Positions 1 through 9,103 are shown, counted from the stretch's first letter. The stretch is 64,000 nucleotides of DNA from Raineyella sp964402325 (GCA_964402325.1 CAYOBI010000007.1:1-64000); one strand, 5' to 3'. The notes: generated by a model not told the origin, from the sequence alone. A program made the numbers and translations.

Positions 1-455
1 GGCCCGGCGGGCCCGACGCGCCGGATCCGGTGCACCGTCCTGCCCACGAGGACGTCCCGCCGCCGATGGATCCGCCCGACGATCCCTGGGACGAACCGCC
101 GCCGGAGGACGACCCGTACGGCGACCCGTACGCCCCGCCGGCACCCGCTGAGTCGCTGGCGGCGACGCCCGCGCCGCCGGCCACCCAGACGAAGGCCGTG
201 ACCCAGCCGCCGGCCATCCAGCCGAAGGCCACCGCGGAGCCGGCGGCGGCTCCGCCGCGGCCGAGCCGCTATTCGCAGGTGGCGGCCGCCCCGCCGCCCC
301 CGCGCGACCTCACCCCGGAGGAGGAGTCCGCGGCGTACGCGGACGACGACGAGACCGTCGGTGAGGGCTACGAGAGCGCCGCCGAGCTGCTCACCAACGT
401 CCTGGGGGCCGAACTGCTGCTCGAGGAGCAACAGGACGTCGGTTCGGGGACCTGA
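1..455 (+). CDS. dnaX: DNA polymerase III subunit gamma/tau, C-terminal end (5' truncated)
   Basis: The frame is open from the window edge (first full codon at base 3) to the stop at 453-455, so only the last ~150 residues are present. What is visible is the Pro/Ala-rich low-complexity linker typical of tau, then a conserved acidic end with ELLTNVLGAELLLEE at about the last 20 residues. In the family the linker and C-terminal domain join the clamp-loader ATPase to the polymerase and helicase; the ATPase core lies outside the window. Identity rests on this tail plus the ybaB-recR genes downstream, a common actinobacterial neighbourhood. The intervening NMO and ADH genes on the other strand are not part of that unit. 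Confidence 0.75.
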   Translation, partial: PGGPDAPDPVHRPAHEDVPPPMDPPDDPWDEPPPEDDPYGDPYAPPAPAESLAATPAPPATQTKAVTQPPAIQPKATAEPAAAPPRPSRYSQVAAAPPPPRDLTPEEESAAYADDDETVGEGYESAAELLTNVLGAELLLEEQQDVGSGT

Positions 456-561
456 CCGCGGGTTGCCGGAAGTTGAATCCGGGACGGTTCAGTTTTTGAT
501 CACCTCGGGTGGCGGACGTAGGCTGAGGGGGTTGGATGCCCGGTCAGCGGAAGGACGTTCG

Positions 562-729
562 ATGGCGCCTCGACCCGATCCGAAGTGCCCGGTGCGTCCG
601 GGTGACACCTGCAGCCTGTGCTACCCCGGCGCCACCGGCCCGCAGGACTGCGGGCTGGTGTGGCTGGTCCGCGAGGACCCCGAGCTGAGCGCCGAACTGG
701 CCCGGCTGCGCGCCGAGGCGCAGGCCTGA
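562..729 (+). CDS. small four-cysteine protein, DUF6767 family
   Basis: This is a 55-residue protein. The ATG at 562 is chosen because AAGGACG lies just upstream (551-557); the same frame is open further upstream only as a shadow of dnaX. Cysteines at 9, 17, 20 and 30 lie in CPVRPGDTCSLC and GPQDC, which suggests metal binding. The rest is a short acidic/basic helix (PELSAELARLRAEAQA). The pattern matches the actinobacterial DUF6767 family as I remember it; function is unknown. A TAGGCT -10-like hexamer sits at about 520-525. It stands alone between dnaX and the convergent nitronate monooxygenase. Confidence 0.7.
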   Translation: MAPRPDPKCPVRPGDTCSLCYPGATGPQDCGLVWLVREDPELSAELARLRAEAQA

Positions 730-747
730 CCCTGGCCCGGGCCCGGC

Positions 748-1773
748 TCAGTCGGTGCCCGGCCAGAGCCGCGCGACGACGTCGCGGGCCGGTTCCTCGA
801 CCGCGCGTCGCCAGCCGGTCCCCGCCCACAGGTGCGTGTGCTGAGGATCCCCGGCGGCCGCGGCGGCCCGCCGGATCGGGCCCGCCACCTGGTTCACCGC
901 GGGGTAGCTGGCCGGCGCCAGGGCGTCGTACGCCTCGACGAACGCGTTGCGCAGGCCGCGGGCCAGACGCCCGGAGAAGCAGCGGGTCAGCACTGTCTCG
1001 GTGAAGACGGGGTGCGTCAGGGCGGCCCGGTGCGTCGGGTTGGTGCCGGCCTCCGGGGTGAGCAGGAACGCCGTGCCCAGCTGGGCCGCCACCGCCCCCG
1101 CCTCGAGCGCCCGGCGGACCTCGGCCGCGTCACTCAGGCCCCCGGCGGCGACCAGCGGCACCGGCACCGCCGCCCGGACCGCCGCGAGCAGCGCGGCGAG
1201 CGGCGTCGTCGGCGCCGGATCGGTGGTCCGGAAGGTGCACTGGTGACCGCCGGCCTCCAGCCCCTGCACCACCAGGGCGTCCATCCCGCGGCGGACCGCC
1301 TCGAGGGCGTCGTCGACTGACGTCACCCCGCCCACCAGGAAGCTGTCCACGGCGTGCAGCCGCTCCACCGTGCTCCGGTCCGGCAGCCCGAAGGTGAAGG
1401 AGACCACCGGCACCGGATCGTCCACCAGCAGTTCGACCTTGTCCTGCCAGGCGTCGTCGTCGGGCCACGGCTCGGGCAACCGGTCGACGCCCAGCTGGGC
1501 GGCGAGCGGGAGCAGCGCCTGGCGGTACGCCTCGACCGCCGCCACGTCGATCGGGGTGGGGTCGGGGACGAAGAGGTTCACCCCGAACAGTGCCGTCCCG
1601 CCGGCCCGCACCTCGGCGATCTCGGCGGCCAGCCCGGCGGGCCTCCGGTACCCGGCGGCGAGGAATCCGAGCCCGCCCGCCTCGCCGACCGCCCGGACCA
1701 GGGCCGGGGTCGACGGGCCTCCGGCCATCGGGGCGGCGACGACCGGGACGCGCAGTGCGGGGAACTCTCGCAT
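748..1773 (-). CDS. nitronate monooxygenase (NMO/2-nitropropane dioxygenase family)
   Basis: A 341-residue FMN-dependent TIM-barrel enzyme predicted to oxidise alkyl nitronates such as propionate-3-nitronate. The N-terminus has PVVAAPMAGGPSTPALV, the usual phosphate/FMN-binding start. QGLEAGGHQC at about residues 170-180 carries the conserved catalytic His of class I NMOs, and AAGGLSDAAEVRRAL is the second FMN-phosphate loop. Length agrees with the family (320-380 aa). The ATG at 1773 has no Shine-Dalgarno, but TAGCGT (1782-1787 on this strand) ends 8 nt before it, so translation may be leaderless. It lies downstream of the zinc ADH on the same strand, 46 bases apart; a functional link is not evident. 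Confidence 0.82.
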   Translation of the reverse strand: MREFPALRVPVVAAPMAGGPSTPALVRAVGEAGGLGFLAAGYRRPAGLAAEIAEVRAGGTALFGVNLFVPDPTPIDVAAVEAYRQALLPLAAQLGVDRLPEPWPDDDAWQDKVELLVDDPVPVVSFTFGLPDRSTVERLHAVDSFLVGGVTSVDDALEAVRRGMDALVVQGLEAGGHQCTFRTTDPAPTTPLAALLAAVRAAVPVPLVAAGGLSDAAEVRRALEAGAVAAQLGTAFLLTPEAGTNPTHRAALTHPVFTETVLTRCFSGRLARGLRNAFVEAYDALAPASYPAVNQVAGPIRRAAAAAGDPQHTHLWAGTGWRRAVEEPARDVVARLWPGTD

Positions 1774-1819
1774 GGTCCGTCACGCTATGCGGCGACGGTG
1801 CCGTTGGGAAGAGGTGGCC

Positions 1820-2830
1820 TCAGAGCGCCTCGGCGACCCGGAGCACGCCGGCGCCCTCGATGTCGCCGTGGGCCAGGTAGTGCAGGGCCCGGTCCGCCTC
1901 GTCCAGCGGGTACTCGTGGGTCGTCGGGTGCAGGCCGAGCCGGTCGGCCAGGACGAGGAACTCCTCGCCGTCGCTGCGGGTGTTCGACTCCACGCTGGTG
2001 AGCGTCTTCTCGTGGAAGACGGCGGCGTGGTAGTCCAGCGCCGGGATGTCGGACATGTGGATGCCGGCGCAGGCGAGGGTCCCGCCGGCACCGAGCGCGG
2101 CCAGGGCGTACGGAACGATGTCGCCGGCCGGGGCGAAGATGATCGCCGAGTCCAGCGGCACCGGCGGCATGTCCCGGGCGTCGCCGGCCGAGGCGCAGCC
2201 CAGCTCCAGGGCGAACCGGCGGGCCTGCTCGCCGCGGGTCAGGACATGCACCTCGACGCCCTGCGCCAGCGCCACCTGCGCCGCCAGGTGCGCGCTGCCG
2301 CCGAACCCGTACAGCCCCAGGCGTCCGCCCGGCGGGACGTCCGCCCGGCGCAGCGCCCGGTAGCCGATGATCCCGGCGCACAGCAGCGGGGCCGCGGTCG
2401 CGTCGTCGAACCGCTCCGGCAGCCGGTAGGCGAACCCCTCCGGGACGGTGGTGTACTCCGCGTAACCGCCGTCGGCGTCCCAGCCGGTGTACTGCGAGCG
2501 GGTGCAGAGGTTCTCCCGCCCGGTACGGCAGGCCCGGCAGACGCCGCAGGTGCGCCGCAGCCACGGGATCCCGATCCGCTCCCCGGCGGCGAACCGGTCC
2601 GCGCCCGGCCCGGCGCCGACGACCTGCCCGACGATCTCGTGGCCCGGGGTGACGTGCTCGCGGTGCACGGGCAGGTCACCCTCGGCGACGTGCAGGTCGG
2701 TGCGGCACACCCCGCAGGTCAGCACCCGGACCAGCACCTCGCCGGGGCCGGGGGTCGGCAGGTCCTTCTCGACGAGTTCGAGCGGTCCGCCGTCCAGTGG
2801 GCCGGGCGTACGCACCTGCCATGCGCGCAT
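1820..2830 (-). CDS. zinc-dependent alcohol dehydrogenase family protein
   Basis: A 336-residue medium-chain dehydrogenase. The GroES-like domain has CGVCRTDLHVAEGDL (catalytic-zinc Cys at 42) and TPGHEIVGQV. The structural-zinc lobe has CGVCRACRTGRENLC at about 95-110. The Rossmann fold follows with GFGGSAHLAAQ near residue 175. The set fits the actinobacterial zinc ADH subfamily (TIGR02822-like) acting on alcohols or aldehydes with NAD(P)H. The ATG at 2830 is chosen for GGAGGAAG about 8 nt upstream; the same frame is open much further upstream, but only over antisense ybaB sequence. The natural substrate is unknown. Confidence 0.85.
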   Translation of the reverse strand: MRAWQVRTPGPLDGGPLELVEKDLPTPGPGEVLVRVLTCGVCRTDLHVAEGDLPVHREHVTPGHEIVGQVVGAGPGADRFAAGERIGIPWLRRTCGVCRACRTGRENLCTRSQYTGWDADGGYAEYTTVPEGFAYRLPERFDDATAAPLLCAGIIGYRALRRADVPPGGRLGLYGFGGSAHLAAQVALAQGVEVHVLTRGEQARRFALELGCASAGDARDMPPVPLDSAIIFAPAGDIVPYALAALGAGGTLACAGIHMSDIPALDYHAAVFHEKTLTSVESNTRSDGEEFLVLADRLGLHPTTHEYPLDEADRALHYLAHGDIEGAGVLRVAEAL

Positions 2831-3068
2831 GATCGTCTCGCTTCCTCCGCGGTGGTGATCGCGGCTGGAGCCAGTCCACCACGTCCGGAGCGATTCCGGT
2901 GATCCTTGCGACGATGGCGCTGGCCGGCCGGGGAGCCCGGCCTGGCATCGATGTCGTACTGACCGGAGTCGACGCCGGGCAGCCTGCTCGACGTCCGCCG
3001 TGCCGCCGTTGTCAGGGGATGCGCCTAGGCTGGGACCGCACACCGCGACGCACGGCGAAAGGACCCCG

Positions 3069-3395
3069 ATGACCGAGGGATTGCCCCAGGGATTCGACAT
3101 GAACGCACTCATGCAGCAGGCGCAGGCCATGCAGGCCCAGATGCAGCAGGCGCAGGCGGAGCTGGCCGTCACCTCGGTCTCCGGCACCGCCGGCGGCGGA
3201 CTGGTGACCGTGCTGATGACCGGGTCCGGCGAAGTCACCTCGGTCTCCATCAAGCCCGAGGCCTGCGACCCGGAGGACACCGAGAGCCTCGGTGACCTGA
3301 TCGTCGCCGCGCTGCGCGACGCGAACAACCAGGCGGCCGCCCTGGCGCAGCAGAAGCTCGGTCCGCTCGCCGGTGGGATGGGCCTCGGGTTCTGA
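3069..3395 (+). CDS. ybaB: YbaB/EbfC family nucleoid-associated protein
   Basis: A 108-residue DNA-binding protein. A Met/Gln-rich amphipathic helix (MNALMQQAQAMQAQMQQAQ) is followed by the beta-sheet core with GGGLVTVLMTGSGEVTSVSI and a C-terminal helix, matching YbaB in length and order. The family forms pincer-like dimers that bind DNA and is nearly always next to recR, as here (15 bases apart). The ATG at 3069 has GAAAGGAC upstream; the upstream in-frame codons from 3000 are rejected. A TAGGCT -10-like hexamer at 3026-3031 is a candidate promoter for ybaB-recR. Confidence 0.93.
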   Translation: MTEGLPQGFDMNALMQQAQAMQAQMQQAQAELAVTSVSGTAGGGLVTVLMTGSGEVTSVSIKPEACDPEDTESLGDLIVAALRDANNQAAALAQQKLGPLAGGMGLGF

Positions 3396-3410
3396 GCGGC
3401 GGGTCTCTGA

Positions 3411-4016
3411 GTGGCAGCCATCTATGACGGCCCGATCCAGGACCTGATCACCGAGCTCGGTCAGCTCCCCGGGATCGGGCCGAAGTCGGCCCAGCGCATC
3501 GCGTTCCACGTCATGTCCGCCGACAAGGAGGACGTGATGCGGCTGGTCGACGCCCTCGTGCAGGTCAAGGACCGGATCAACTTCTGCACCACCTGCTTCA
3601 ACGTGTCCGAGGGCGACACCTGCTCGATCTGCCGCGACCTGCGCCGTGACGTCGCGATGATCTGCGTGGTGGAGGACGCCAAGGACGTGGTGGCGATCGA
3701 GCGCACCCGCGAGTTCCGCGGCCGCTACCACGTGCTCGGCGGCTGCATCAGCCCGGTCAACGGCGTCGGCCCCGACCAATTGCACATCCGTGAACTCGTC
3801 GGGCGGCTCGCCGACGGGGCGGTTCAGGAGGTCATCATCGCCACCAACCCGACCATCGAGGGCGAGGCGACCGCGACCTACCTGAGCCGGCTGCTGCTGC
3901 CGATGGGGCTGACCGTGTCGCGGCTGGCCAGCGGGCTGCCGGTCGGCGGCGACCTGGAGTACGCCGACGAGGTCACCCTCGGCCGGGCTTTCGAGGGACG
4001 CCGTGCCCTCACCTGA
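3411..4016 (+). CDS. recR: recombination mediator RecR
   Basis: A 201-residue RecR with all hallmarks: an N-terminal helix-hairpin-helix (LPGIGPKSAQRIAF, about 18-32), a four-Cys zinc finger (Cys 59, 62, 71, 74), a Toprim domain from about residue 84 (ICVVEDAKDV, later TNPTIEGEATA) and a C-terminal Walker-B-like segment. With RecO/RecF it loads RecA on gapped DNA. It begins with GTG at 3411 and its 3' end overlaps the HAD gene by 14 bases, suggesting co-transcription with ybaB upstream and the phosphatase downstream. Confidence 0.95.
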   Translation: MAAIYDGPIQDLITELGQLPGIGPKSAQRIAFHVMSADKEDVMRLVDALVQVKDRINFCTTCFNVSEGDTCSICRDLRRDVAMICVVEDAKDVVAIERTREFRGRYHVLGGCISPVNGVGPDQLHIRELVGRLADGAVQEVIIATNPTIEGEATATYLSRLLLPMGLTVSRLASGLPVGGDLEYADEVTLGRAFEGRRALT

Positions 4017-4827
4017 CCCCGCCGGCCCCAGGGGCGTACGTCTCGTCGCGACCGACCTCGACAACACCCTGTTGCGCTCCGACCGGTCGATCAGCCCGCG
4101 CACCGACGCCGCCCTGCGGGCCGCCGCCGACGCGGGCATCGCCGTCGTCCCGGTCACCGCCCGGCAGCGGCTGGGGCTGCTCGCGGTGGCGCCGCTCTTC
4201 CTGGACCTCGCCGGGGCGTTCGGCGGCTGGGCGATCTGCTCCAACGGCGCCCTCGGCCTCGACCTGGTCAGCGGCGAACGGCTGTTCGAGGCCACGATGA
4301 CCGTCGAGGCGCAGCGCGACCTCGTCGTCCGGCTCACCGCAGCGGTCCCCGACGTACGGTTCTGCGCCGTCCGGGACGGGGGAGACGGTTTCCTGGTCGA
4401 GGCCGGCTACGCCGACCTGTGCGTCTGGGCCGACCACAACCGCGACCCGCGCCTGATGCAGGTCGTCGACCGCCCCGCGCTGGCGGACCGGCCGAACCTC
4501 AAGATGGTCGCCCGCCACCCCGCCCTGGGGCCGCGTGACCTGCTCGCCGCGTTCGACGCCCTCGGCCTGCCCGGCCTGCGCGCCACCTCGTCCGGCGCCC
4601 CGTTCCTGGAGGTCTCCGCCGCCGGGATCGGCAAGGCCTACGGGCTGCAGCGGCTCACCGAGCGGCTCGGGATCAGCGCCGCCGAGGTGGTGGCGTTCGG
4701 CGACGGTCTCAACGACCTCGACATGCTCCAGTGGGCGGGCCTGGGTGTGGCGGTGGCCAACGCCGAGCCCGAACTGCTCGCCGTCGCTGATCGGGTCGCA
4801 CCGAGCTGCGACGAGGACGGCTTCGCG
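4003..4827 (+). CDS. HAD-superfamily (Cof-like) phosphatase, 3' end lost in gap
   Basis: At least 275 residues of a Cof/YidA-type HAD hydrolase. Motif I is VATDLDNTLLRSD near residue 13-25, motif II VPVTAR, then a C2-type cap, and motif IV FGDGLNDLDMLQWAG near the end. The sequence stops at the 100-N gap in SCDEDGFA, normally a few residues before the C-terminus, so only the last residues and the stop are missing. The GTG at 4003 lies inside recR. Family members dephosphorylate sugar phosphates or flavin/PLP intermediates; the substrate cannot be read from sequence. Confidence 0.85.
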
Positions 4828-4927
4828 NNNNNNNNNNNNNNNNNNNNNNNNNNNNNNNNNNNNNNNNNNNNNNNNNNNNNNNNNNNNNNNNNNNNNNNNN
4901 NNNNNNNNNNNNNNNNNNNNNNNNNNN
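4828..4927. other. 100-N scaffold gap between HAD gene and ileS
   Basis: Exactly 100 unknown bases. The gap takes the stop codon of the HAD phosphatase and the start, ribosome binding site and any leader of ileS. Actinobacterial ileS leaders often carry a T-box riboswitch, so that cannot be assessed here. The round number is a conventional placeholder, so real distance is unknown. Confidence 0.95.
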
Positions 4928-7900
4928 GCCTACCACGCGGTCCCGGCACAGATCGACCTGCCCGCGACCGAACACCGCATCCTCGACTTCTGGGCCGCGC
5001 ACGACGTGTTCGCCCGCTCCGAGGAGCGCACCCGCGGCGGGAAGCGCTGGACCTTCTTCGAGGGCCCGCCGACCGCCAACGGCATGCCCGGCACGCACCA
5101 CATCGAGGCGCGCGTCTTCAAGGACATCTTCCCGCGGTTCCGGACGATGCAGGGCTACTACGTCGAGCGCAAGGCCGGCTGGGACTGCCACGGCCTGCCC
5201 GTCGAGCTGGCCGTCGAGAAGGAACTCGGCATCAACGGCAAGCCGGAGATCGAGACGTACGGCATCGAGGCGTTCAACGCCAAGTGCCGCGAGTCGGTCA
5301 GCCGCCACGTCGACGCCTTCCAGGAGCTCACCGACCGGATGGGCTACTGGGTCGACCTGGACAACGCTTACCGGACGATGGACTCCTCGTATGTGGAGTC
5401 GGTCTGGTGGTCGCTGAAGGAGGTCTTCGACCGCGGGCTGCTCTCCCAGGACGAGCGGGTCGCGCCGTACTGCCCCAAGGACGGCACCACGCTGTCGGAC
5501 CACGAGGTCGCCCAGGGCTACGAGGACGTCGTCGACACCACCGCGTTCGTCCGTTTCCCGGTCAGCTCCGGCCCGTACGCCGGCATCGCCGATCTGGTGA
5601 TCTGGACCACCACCCCGTGGACCCTGCTGGCCAACACCACCGTCGCGGTCGGCCCCGACATCACGTACGTCACCGCGACCGACGGCGCCTCGACGGTGAT
5701 CGTCGCCGAGGACAACGTGGCGAGCGCGCTGGGCGAGGGCTGGACCGTGCAGGACCGGTTCCCGGGCTCGACGATGGAGGGCTGGACCTACCGGCGGCCG
5801 TTCGAGGTCGTCGAGCAGCCCGGGCACGCGTTCTTCGTGGTGCTCGAGGACTACGTCGCGACCGGCGAGGGCACCGGCCTGGTGCACCAGGCGATGGCGT
5901 ACGGCGAGGACGACTTCCAGTCCAGCAAGCGGCACGGCATCGAGCTGGTCAACCCGATCGGCCCGAACGGCCACTTCCACGACGACCTCGACGTGGTCGG
6001 CGGGATGTTCTTCAAGGACGCCGACAAGGCCGTGCTGGCCGACCTGGACAGGCGTGGGCTGCTCTTCGGCACCCTCGACCACGAGCACCCCTACCCGCAC
6101 TGCTGGCGCTGCCACACCCCGCTGATGTACTACGCGACGCCGTCCTGGTACGTCCGCACCACCCAGATCAAGGACGAGCTGCTCCGCGAGAACGAGCGGA
6201 CCACCTGGTACCCGGAGACGATCAAGTGGGGCCGCTACGGCGACTGGCTCAACCACAACGTCGACTGGGCCCTGTCGCGGACCCGCTACTGGGGCACGCC
6301 GCTGCCGATCTGGGTCAACGACGTGACCGGCGACCAGGTCTGCATCGGCTCGCTGGCCGAGCTCGGCGAGCTGGCCGGCCGCGACCTGGCCGACCTCGAC
6401 CCGCACCGGCCGTTCATCGACGAGGTGACCTTCACCAAGTCGGGTGCGCCCGGCACCTACCGGCGGGTGCCCGAGGTGATCGACGCCTGGTACGACTCCG
6501 GCTCGATGCCGTTCGCGCAGTGGGGCTACCCGTACGTCGACGGGTCGCAGGACGCGTTCCAGCACGCCTACCCGGCGGACTTCATCTGCGAGGCGACCGA
6601 CCAGACCCGTGGCTGGTTCTACTCGCTGATGGCGGTCGGCACTGCGGTGTTCGACCGGTCGTCGTACCGGAACGTGCTCTGCCTGGGCCACATCCTGGCC
6701 GAGGACGGCAAGAAGATGTCCAAGCACCTCGGCAACATCCTCGAGCCGATCCCGCTGATGGACAAGCACGGCGCCGACGCGGTGCGCTGGTTCATGGCCG
6801 CCTCCGGGTCGCCGTGGGCGGCCCGCCGGGTCGGTGACACGGCGATGCAGGAGATCGTCCGCAAGGTGCTGCTGACCTACTGGAACTCGGCCTCGTTCCT
6901 GGCCCTGTACGCCCGGGCGAACGGCTGGACCCCGGAGAACGCCGACGGCACCCGCAAGGACGTGCCGCTGGCCGACCGGCCGGTGATGGACCGCTGGCTC
7001 GTCTCCGAGACCAACGTGCTGGTCCGCGACGTCACCGCCGCGCTGGAGGACTTCGACTCCCAGCGCGCCGGGCAGCTGCTGTCGGAGTTCGTCGACAACC
7101 TGTCGAACTGGTACGTCCGCCGCTCCCGGCGCCGCTTCTGGCGCGGCGAGGACTCGGCGTTGCTCACCCTGCACGACACGATGGACGTGCTGACCCGGCT
7201 GATGGCGCCGATGGTGCCGTTCCTGACCGAACATGTCTGGCAGCAGATCGTCGTGCCGGTCGAGCGCGACGCCGCCCCGTCGGTGCACCTGGCCGACTGG
7301 CCGGTCGCCGACGCGTCGGTGATCGACGAGGAACTGGACGGGGCGATGGGCCTGGCCCGCCGGGTCGTCGAGCTGGGCCGCGGCGCCCGGGCCGAGGCCA
7401 AGGTGAAGATCCGCCAGCCGCTGTCCCGGCTGCTGATCGCCGGCGACTCGTACGCCCGGCTGGACGCCGCACTGCGCGACGAGATCTCCGACGAGCTCAA
7501 CGTGGAGCAGGTCGCGTCGTTCGCCTCGGCCGGCGATCTGGTCGACTACTCGGCCAAGGGCAACTTCCGCAACCTCGGCAAGCGCTTCGGCAAGCAGACC
7601 CCGCAGGTCGCGGCGGCGATCGCCGCGGCCGACGCGGCGGCGCTGCACGACGCGCTGGCCCGTGACGGCAAGGTGACCGTCGACTTCGACGGCGGCACCG
7701 AGGTCGGCCCGGACGACGTGCTGATCACTGAACGTCCGCGCGAGGGCTGGTCGGTGCTCAACGAGCAGGGCGAGACCGTCGCGCTGGACCTCGAGCTGAC
7801 CCCGGAGCTGGTCAAGGCCGGCGTCGCCCGCGACGTGATCCGCGAGGTGCAGGAGGCCCGCAAGACCTCCGGCTTCGAGGTCTCCGACCGGATCTCGCTG

Positions 7901-8077
7901 GTCTGGACGGTGCTGGACGGGGAGACCGGCGTCGCCACCGGCGAGGCGGTGCGCGAGCACGCCGCGCTGATCGCCGACGAGGTGCTGGCGGTCGAGATGT
8001 CCGAGGGCGCGGTAGCGGCCGACGGCTTCGCGCTCGAGGAGCTGGGGCTGCGGTTCAGCGTGGCGCGCCGGGGCTGA
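4928..8077 (+). CDS. ileS: isoleucyl-tRNA synthetase (5' end in gap)
   Basis: 1,049 residues are present; only the first few codons are lost in the gap, since the sequence resumes in the typical N-terminal stretch VPAQIDLPATEHRILDFW. The class I signature appears as NGMPGTHHIEAR. The editing domain includes WTTTPWTLLANTTVAVG, the signature KMSKHLGN lies near residue 598 of the visible part, and an anticodon-binding region follows. The HIGH-motif form and length point to the eukaryote-like IleRS2 group, which is generally less sensitive to mupirocin (family knowledge, not tested here). A strong hairpin follows the stop. Confidence 0.95.
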   Translation, partial: AYHAVPAQIDLPATEHRILDFWAAHDVFARSEERTRGGKRWTFFEGPPTANGMPGTHHIEARVFKDIFPRFRTMQGYYVERKAGWDCHGLPVELAVEKELGINGKPEIETYGIEAFNAKCRESVSRHVDAFQELTDRMGYWVDLDNAYRTMDSSYVESVWWSLKEVFDRGLLSQDERVAPYCPKDGTTLSDHEVAQGYEDVVDTTAFVRFPVSSGPYAGIADLVIWTTTPWTLLANTTVAVGPDITYVTATDGASTVIVAEDNVASALGEGWTVQDRFPGSTMEGWTYRRPFEVVEQPGHAFFVVLEDYVATGEGTGLVHQAMAYGEDDFQSSKRHGIELVNPIGPNGHFHDDLDVVGGMFFKDADKAVLADLDRRGLLFGTLDHEHPYPHCWRCHTPLMYYATPSWYVRTTQIKDELLRENERTTWYPETIKWGRYGDWLNHNVDWALSRTRYWGTPLPIWVNDVTGDQVCIGSLAELGELAGRDLADLDPHRPFIDEVTFTKSGAPGTYRRVPEVIDAWYDSGSMPFAQWGYPYVDGSQDAFQHAYPADFICEATDQTRGWFYSLMAVGTAVFDRSSYRNVLCLGHILAEDGKKMSKHLGNILEPIPLMDKHGADAVRWFMAASGSPWAARRVGDTAMQEIVRKVLLTYWNSASFLALYARANGWTPENADGTRKDVPLADRPVMDRWLVSETNVLVRDVTAALEDFDSQRAGQLLSEFVDNLSNWYVRRSRRRFWRGEDSALLTLHDTMDVLTRLMAPMVPFLTEHVWQQIVVPVERDAAPSVHLADWPVADASVIDEELDGAMGLARRVVELGRGARAEAKVKIRQPLSRLLIAGDSYARLDAALRDEISDELNVEQVASFASAGDLVDYSAKGNFRNLGKRFGKQTPQVAAAIAAADAAALHDALARDGKVTVDFDGGTEVGPDDVLITERPREGWSVLNEQGETVALDLELTPELVKAGVARDVIREVQEARKTSGFEVSDRISLVWTVLDGETGVATGEAVREHAALIADEVLAVEMSEGAVAADGFALEELGLRFSVARRG

Positions 8078-8102
8078 GGCCTTGGCCGCTCGCGGGCTGT
8101 GC

Positions 8103-8134
8103 GGGGCGTACGTGGCTTCGGCCGCGTACGCCCC
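8103..8134. terminator. bidirectional terminator hairpin after ileS
   Basis: A 14-bp stem (8103-8116 with 8121-8134, one G-T wobble) is closed by a TTCG tetraloop. It sits in the 62-base gap between the convergent ileS and DUF1707 genes, so it can serve both. There is no U-tract, which is usual in this GC range. Confidence 0.75.
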
Positions 8135-8139
8135 TTCGC

Positions 8140-8682
8140 TCACTGGCCGGGTGGGAGCTGCGGGCCGCCGCCGTTGCCGCGCGGCAGGTCGCGGCGATGC
8201 TTGCGGTCGCCGAGGACGCGGCTGCTCACGATCGTGAGGACGATGGCGGCGACGATCAGCAGGCCGGCGGGGATGTGGGTGAAGATCATCAGGCCGATCG
8301 CGACCGGCCAGATGATCGGCCGGACCGTCCGCAGCACGTTCACCCAGCCGGCTTCCACCTGCCCCGGACGCGGGCTCGTGGCCGGCTGGTAGCCGTCCGG
8401 GCCGGCGTAGGGAAGGGGGACGGGCAGGGCCGACGCCGCGGGGGTCGGCGCCTGGGCCCAGGGTGCACCGGGATTGAGACCCGGCAGGTCAGCGAACAGC
8501 GGGATCAGGTCGGCGACCGTACGTGCCTGGAGGGCGGCGTCCATCCGCTGGTTGAACTCGGCATCGTCCAGCCGCCCGGCGACGAAGTGCTCGGAGAGCT
8601 CGTCCACCGCCGCCTGCCGCTCGGCATCGCCGATGCGGGGCAGGGGGTACGGCTCGTCGGCGGAGCCCGGGTCGCTCGTCAT
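8140..8682 (-). CDS. DUF1707 domain membrane protein
   Basis: A 180-residue protein. The DUF1707 domain is at about residues 10-65 (RIGDAERQAAVDELSEHF, GRLDDAEFNQRMDAALQART), followed by a Pro/Ala linker. Two closely spaced membrane segments (WPVAIGLMIFTHIPAGLLIV and AAIVLTIVSS) and a basic tail end it. The ATG at 8682 is preferred over that at 8691 because CATAAT (8690-8695 on this strand) ends 7 nt upstream, a typical leaderless spacing. Family function is unknown; it is common in actinobacteria. Two DnaA-box-like sequences lie about 95-130 bp upstream. Confidence 0.8.
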   Translation of the reverse strand: MTSDPGSADEPYPLPRIGDAERQAAVDELSEHFVAGRLDDAEFNQRMDAALQARTVADLIPLFADLPGLNPGAPWAQAPTPAASALPVPLPYAGPDGYQPATSPRPGQVEAGWVNVLRTVRPIIWPVAIGLMIFTHIPAGLLIVAAIVLTIVSSRVLGDRKHRRDLPRGNGGGPQLPPGQ

Positions 8683-8774
8683 GGTCGCCATTATGCCCAC
8701 CCGCCCGGACCACCTCGGATGGCCCGGCGCCCGTGCCGTGGTGTGCCCCTCCGGCTGTAGGCGATGCGCCCGCC

Positions 8775-8812
8775 TGTGGACGAGTCCGGCCCCGCCCCCC
8801 TGCTGTGGACAA
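8775..8812 (-). promoter_or_regulatory. pair of DnaA-box-like sites
   Basis: On the minus strand TTGTCCACA (8804-8812) and TCGTCCACA (8775-8783) are in direct orientation 29 bp apart. The first is a perfect actinobacterial DnaA box as I know the consensus. They lie in the 203-base divergent gap between the DUF1707 gene and the lipoprotein gene. Similar pairs with 29-30 bp spacing occur at 47418 and 51471. Confidence 0.45.
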
Positions 8813-8885
8813 GTCAGGTGCGTGACGGTGGGGTGAACCATCCATGAGCCAAGCTTGGGGCCCAGCGAATCGAAGGGGATGAGAA

Positions 8886-9103
8886 ATGCCGCAAAGACGC
8901 ATCAGCAAGCTCACACCGGCGTGGACGATGATCGGCGTCGCCATGCTCCTGTCCGGATGTGGCGACTCCCGTCCCGCAGCCACTCCGACGCCCTCGTTCT
9001 CCTGCACCCCCGACCCCTCCGGGGCTCCGTGCACCGCGGAACTGGCCGCTGCCCAGGCCGAAGAGGCCAAGGCGTACGCCGAGGCGGAGTTCGCCTACCG
9101 GGA
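8886..9103 (+). CDS. secreted lipoprotein, N-terminal part (gap-split)
   Basis: The start of a lipoprotein. A basic N-region is followed by a hydrophobic segment and the lipobox LLSGC with Cys near residue 24, then a low-complexity linker. The ATG at 8886 has AAGGGG upstream. The frame enters the 100-N gap after about 72 residues. It most likely continues in the fragment at 9205-9693, but the two pieces are in different frames across exactly 100 N, so the true gap length is not 100 (modulo 3). Confidence 0.65.

Noticed and set aside
4709..8143. A 1,144-codon minus-strand frame opposite ileS
   Set aside because: It is an antisense shadow of ileS crossing the N gap, with no recognisable domain.
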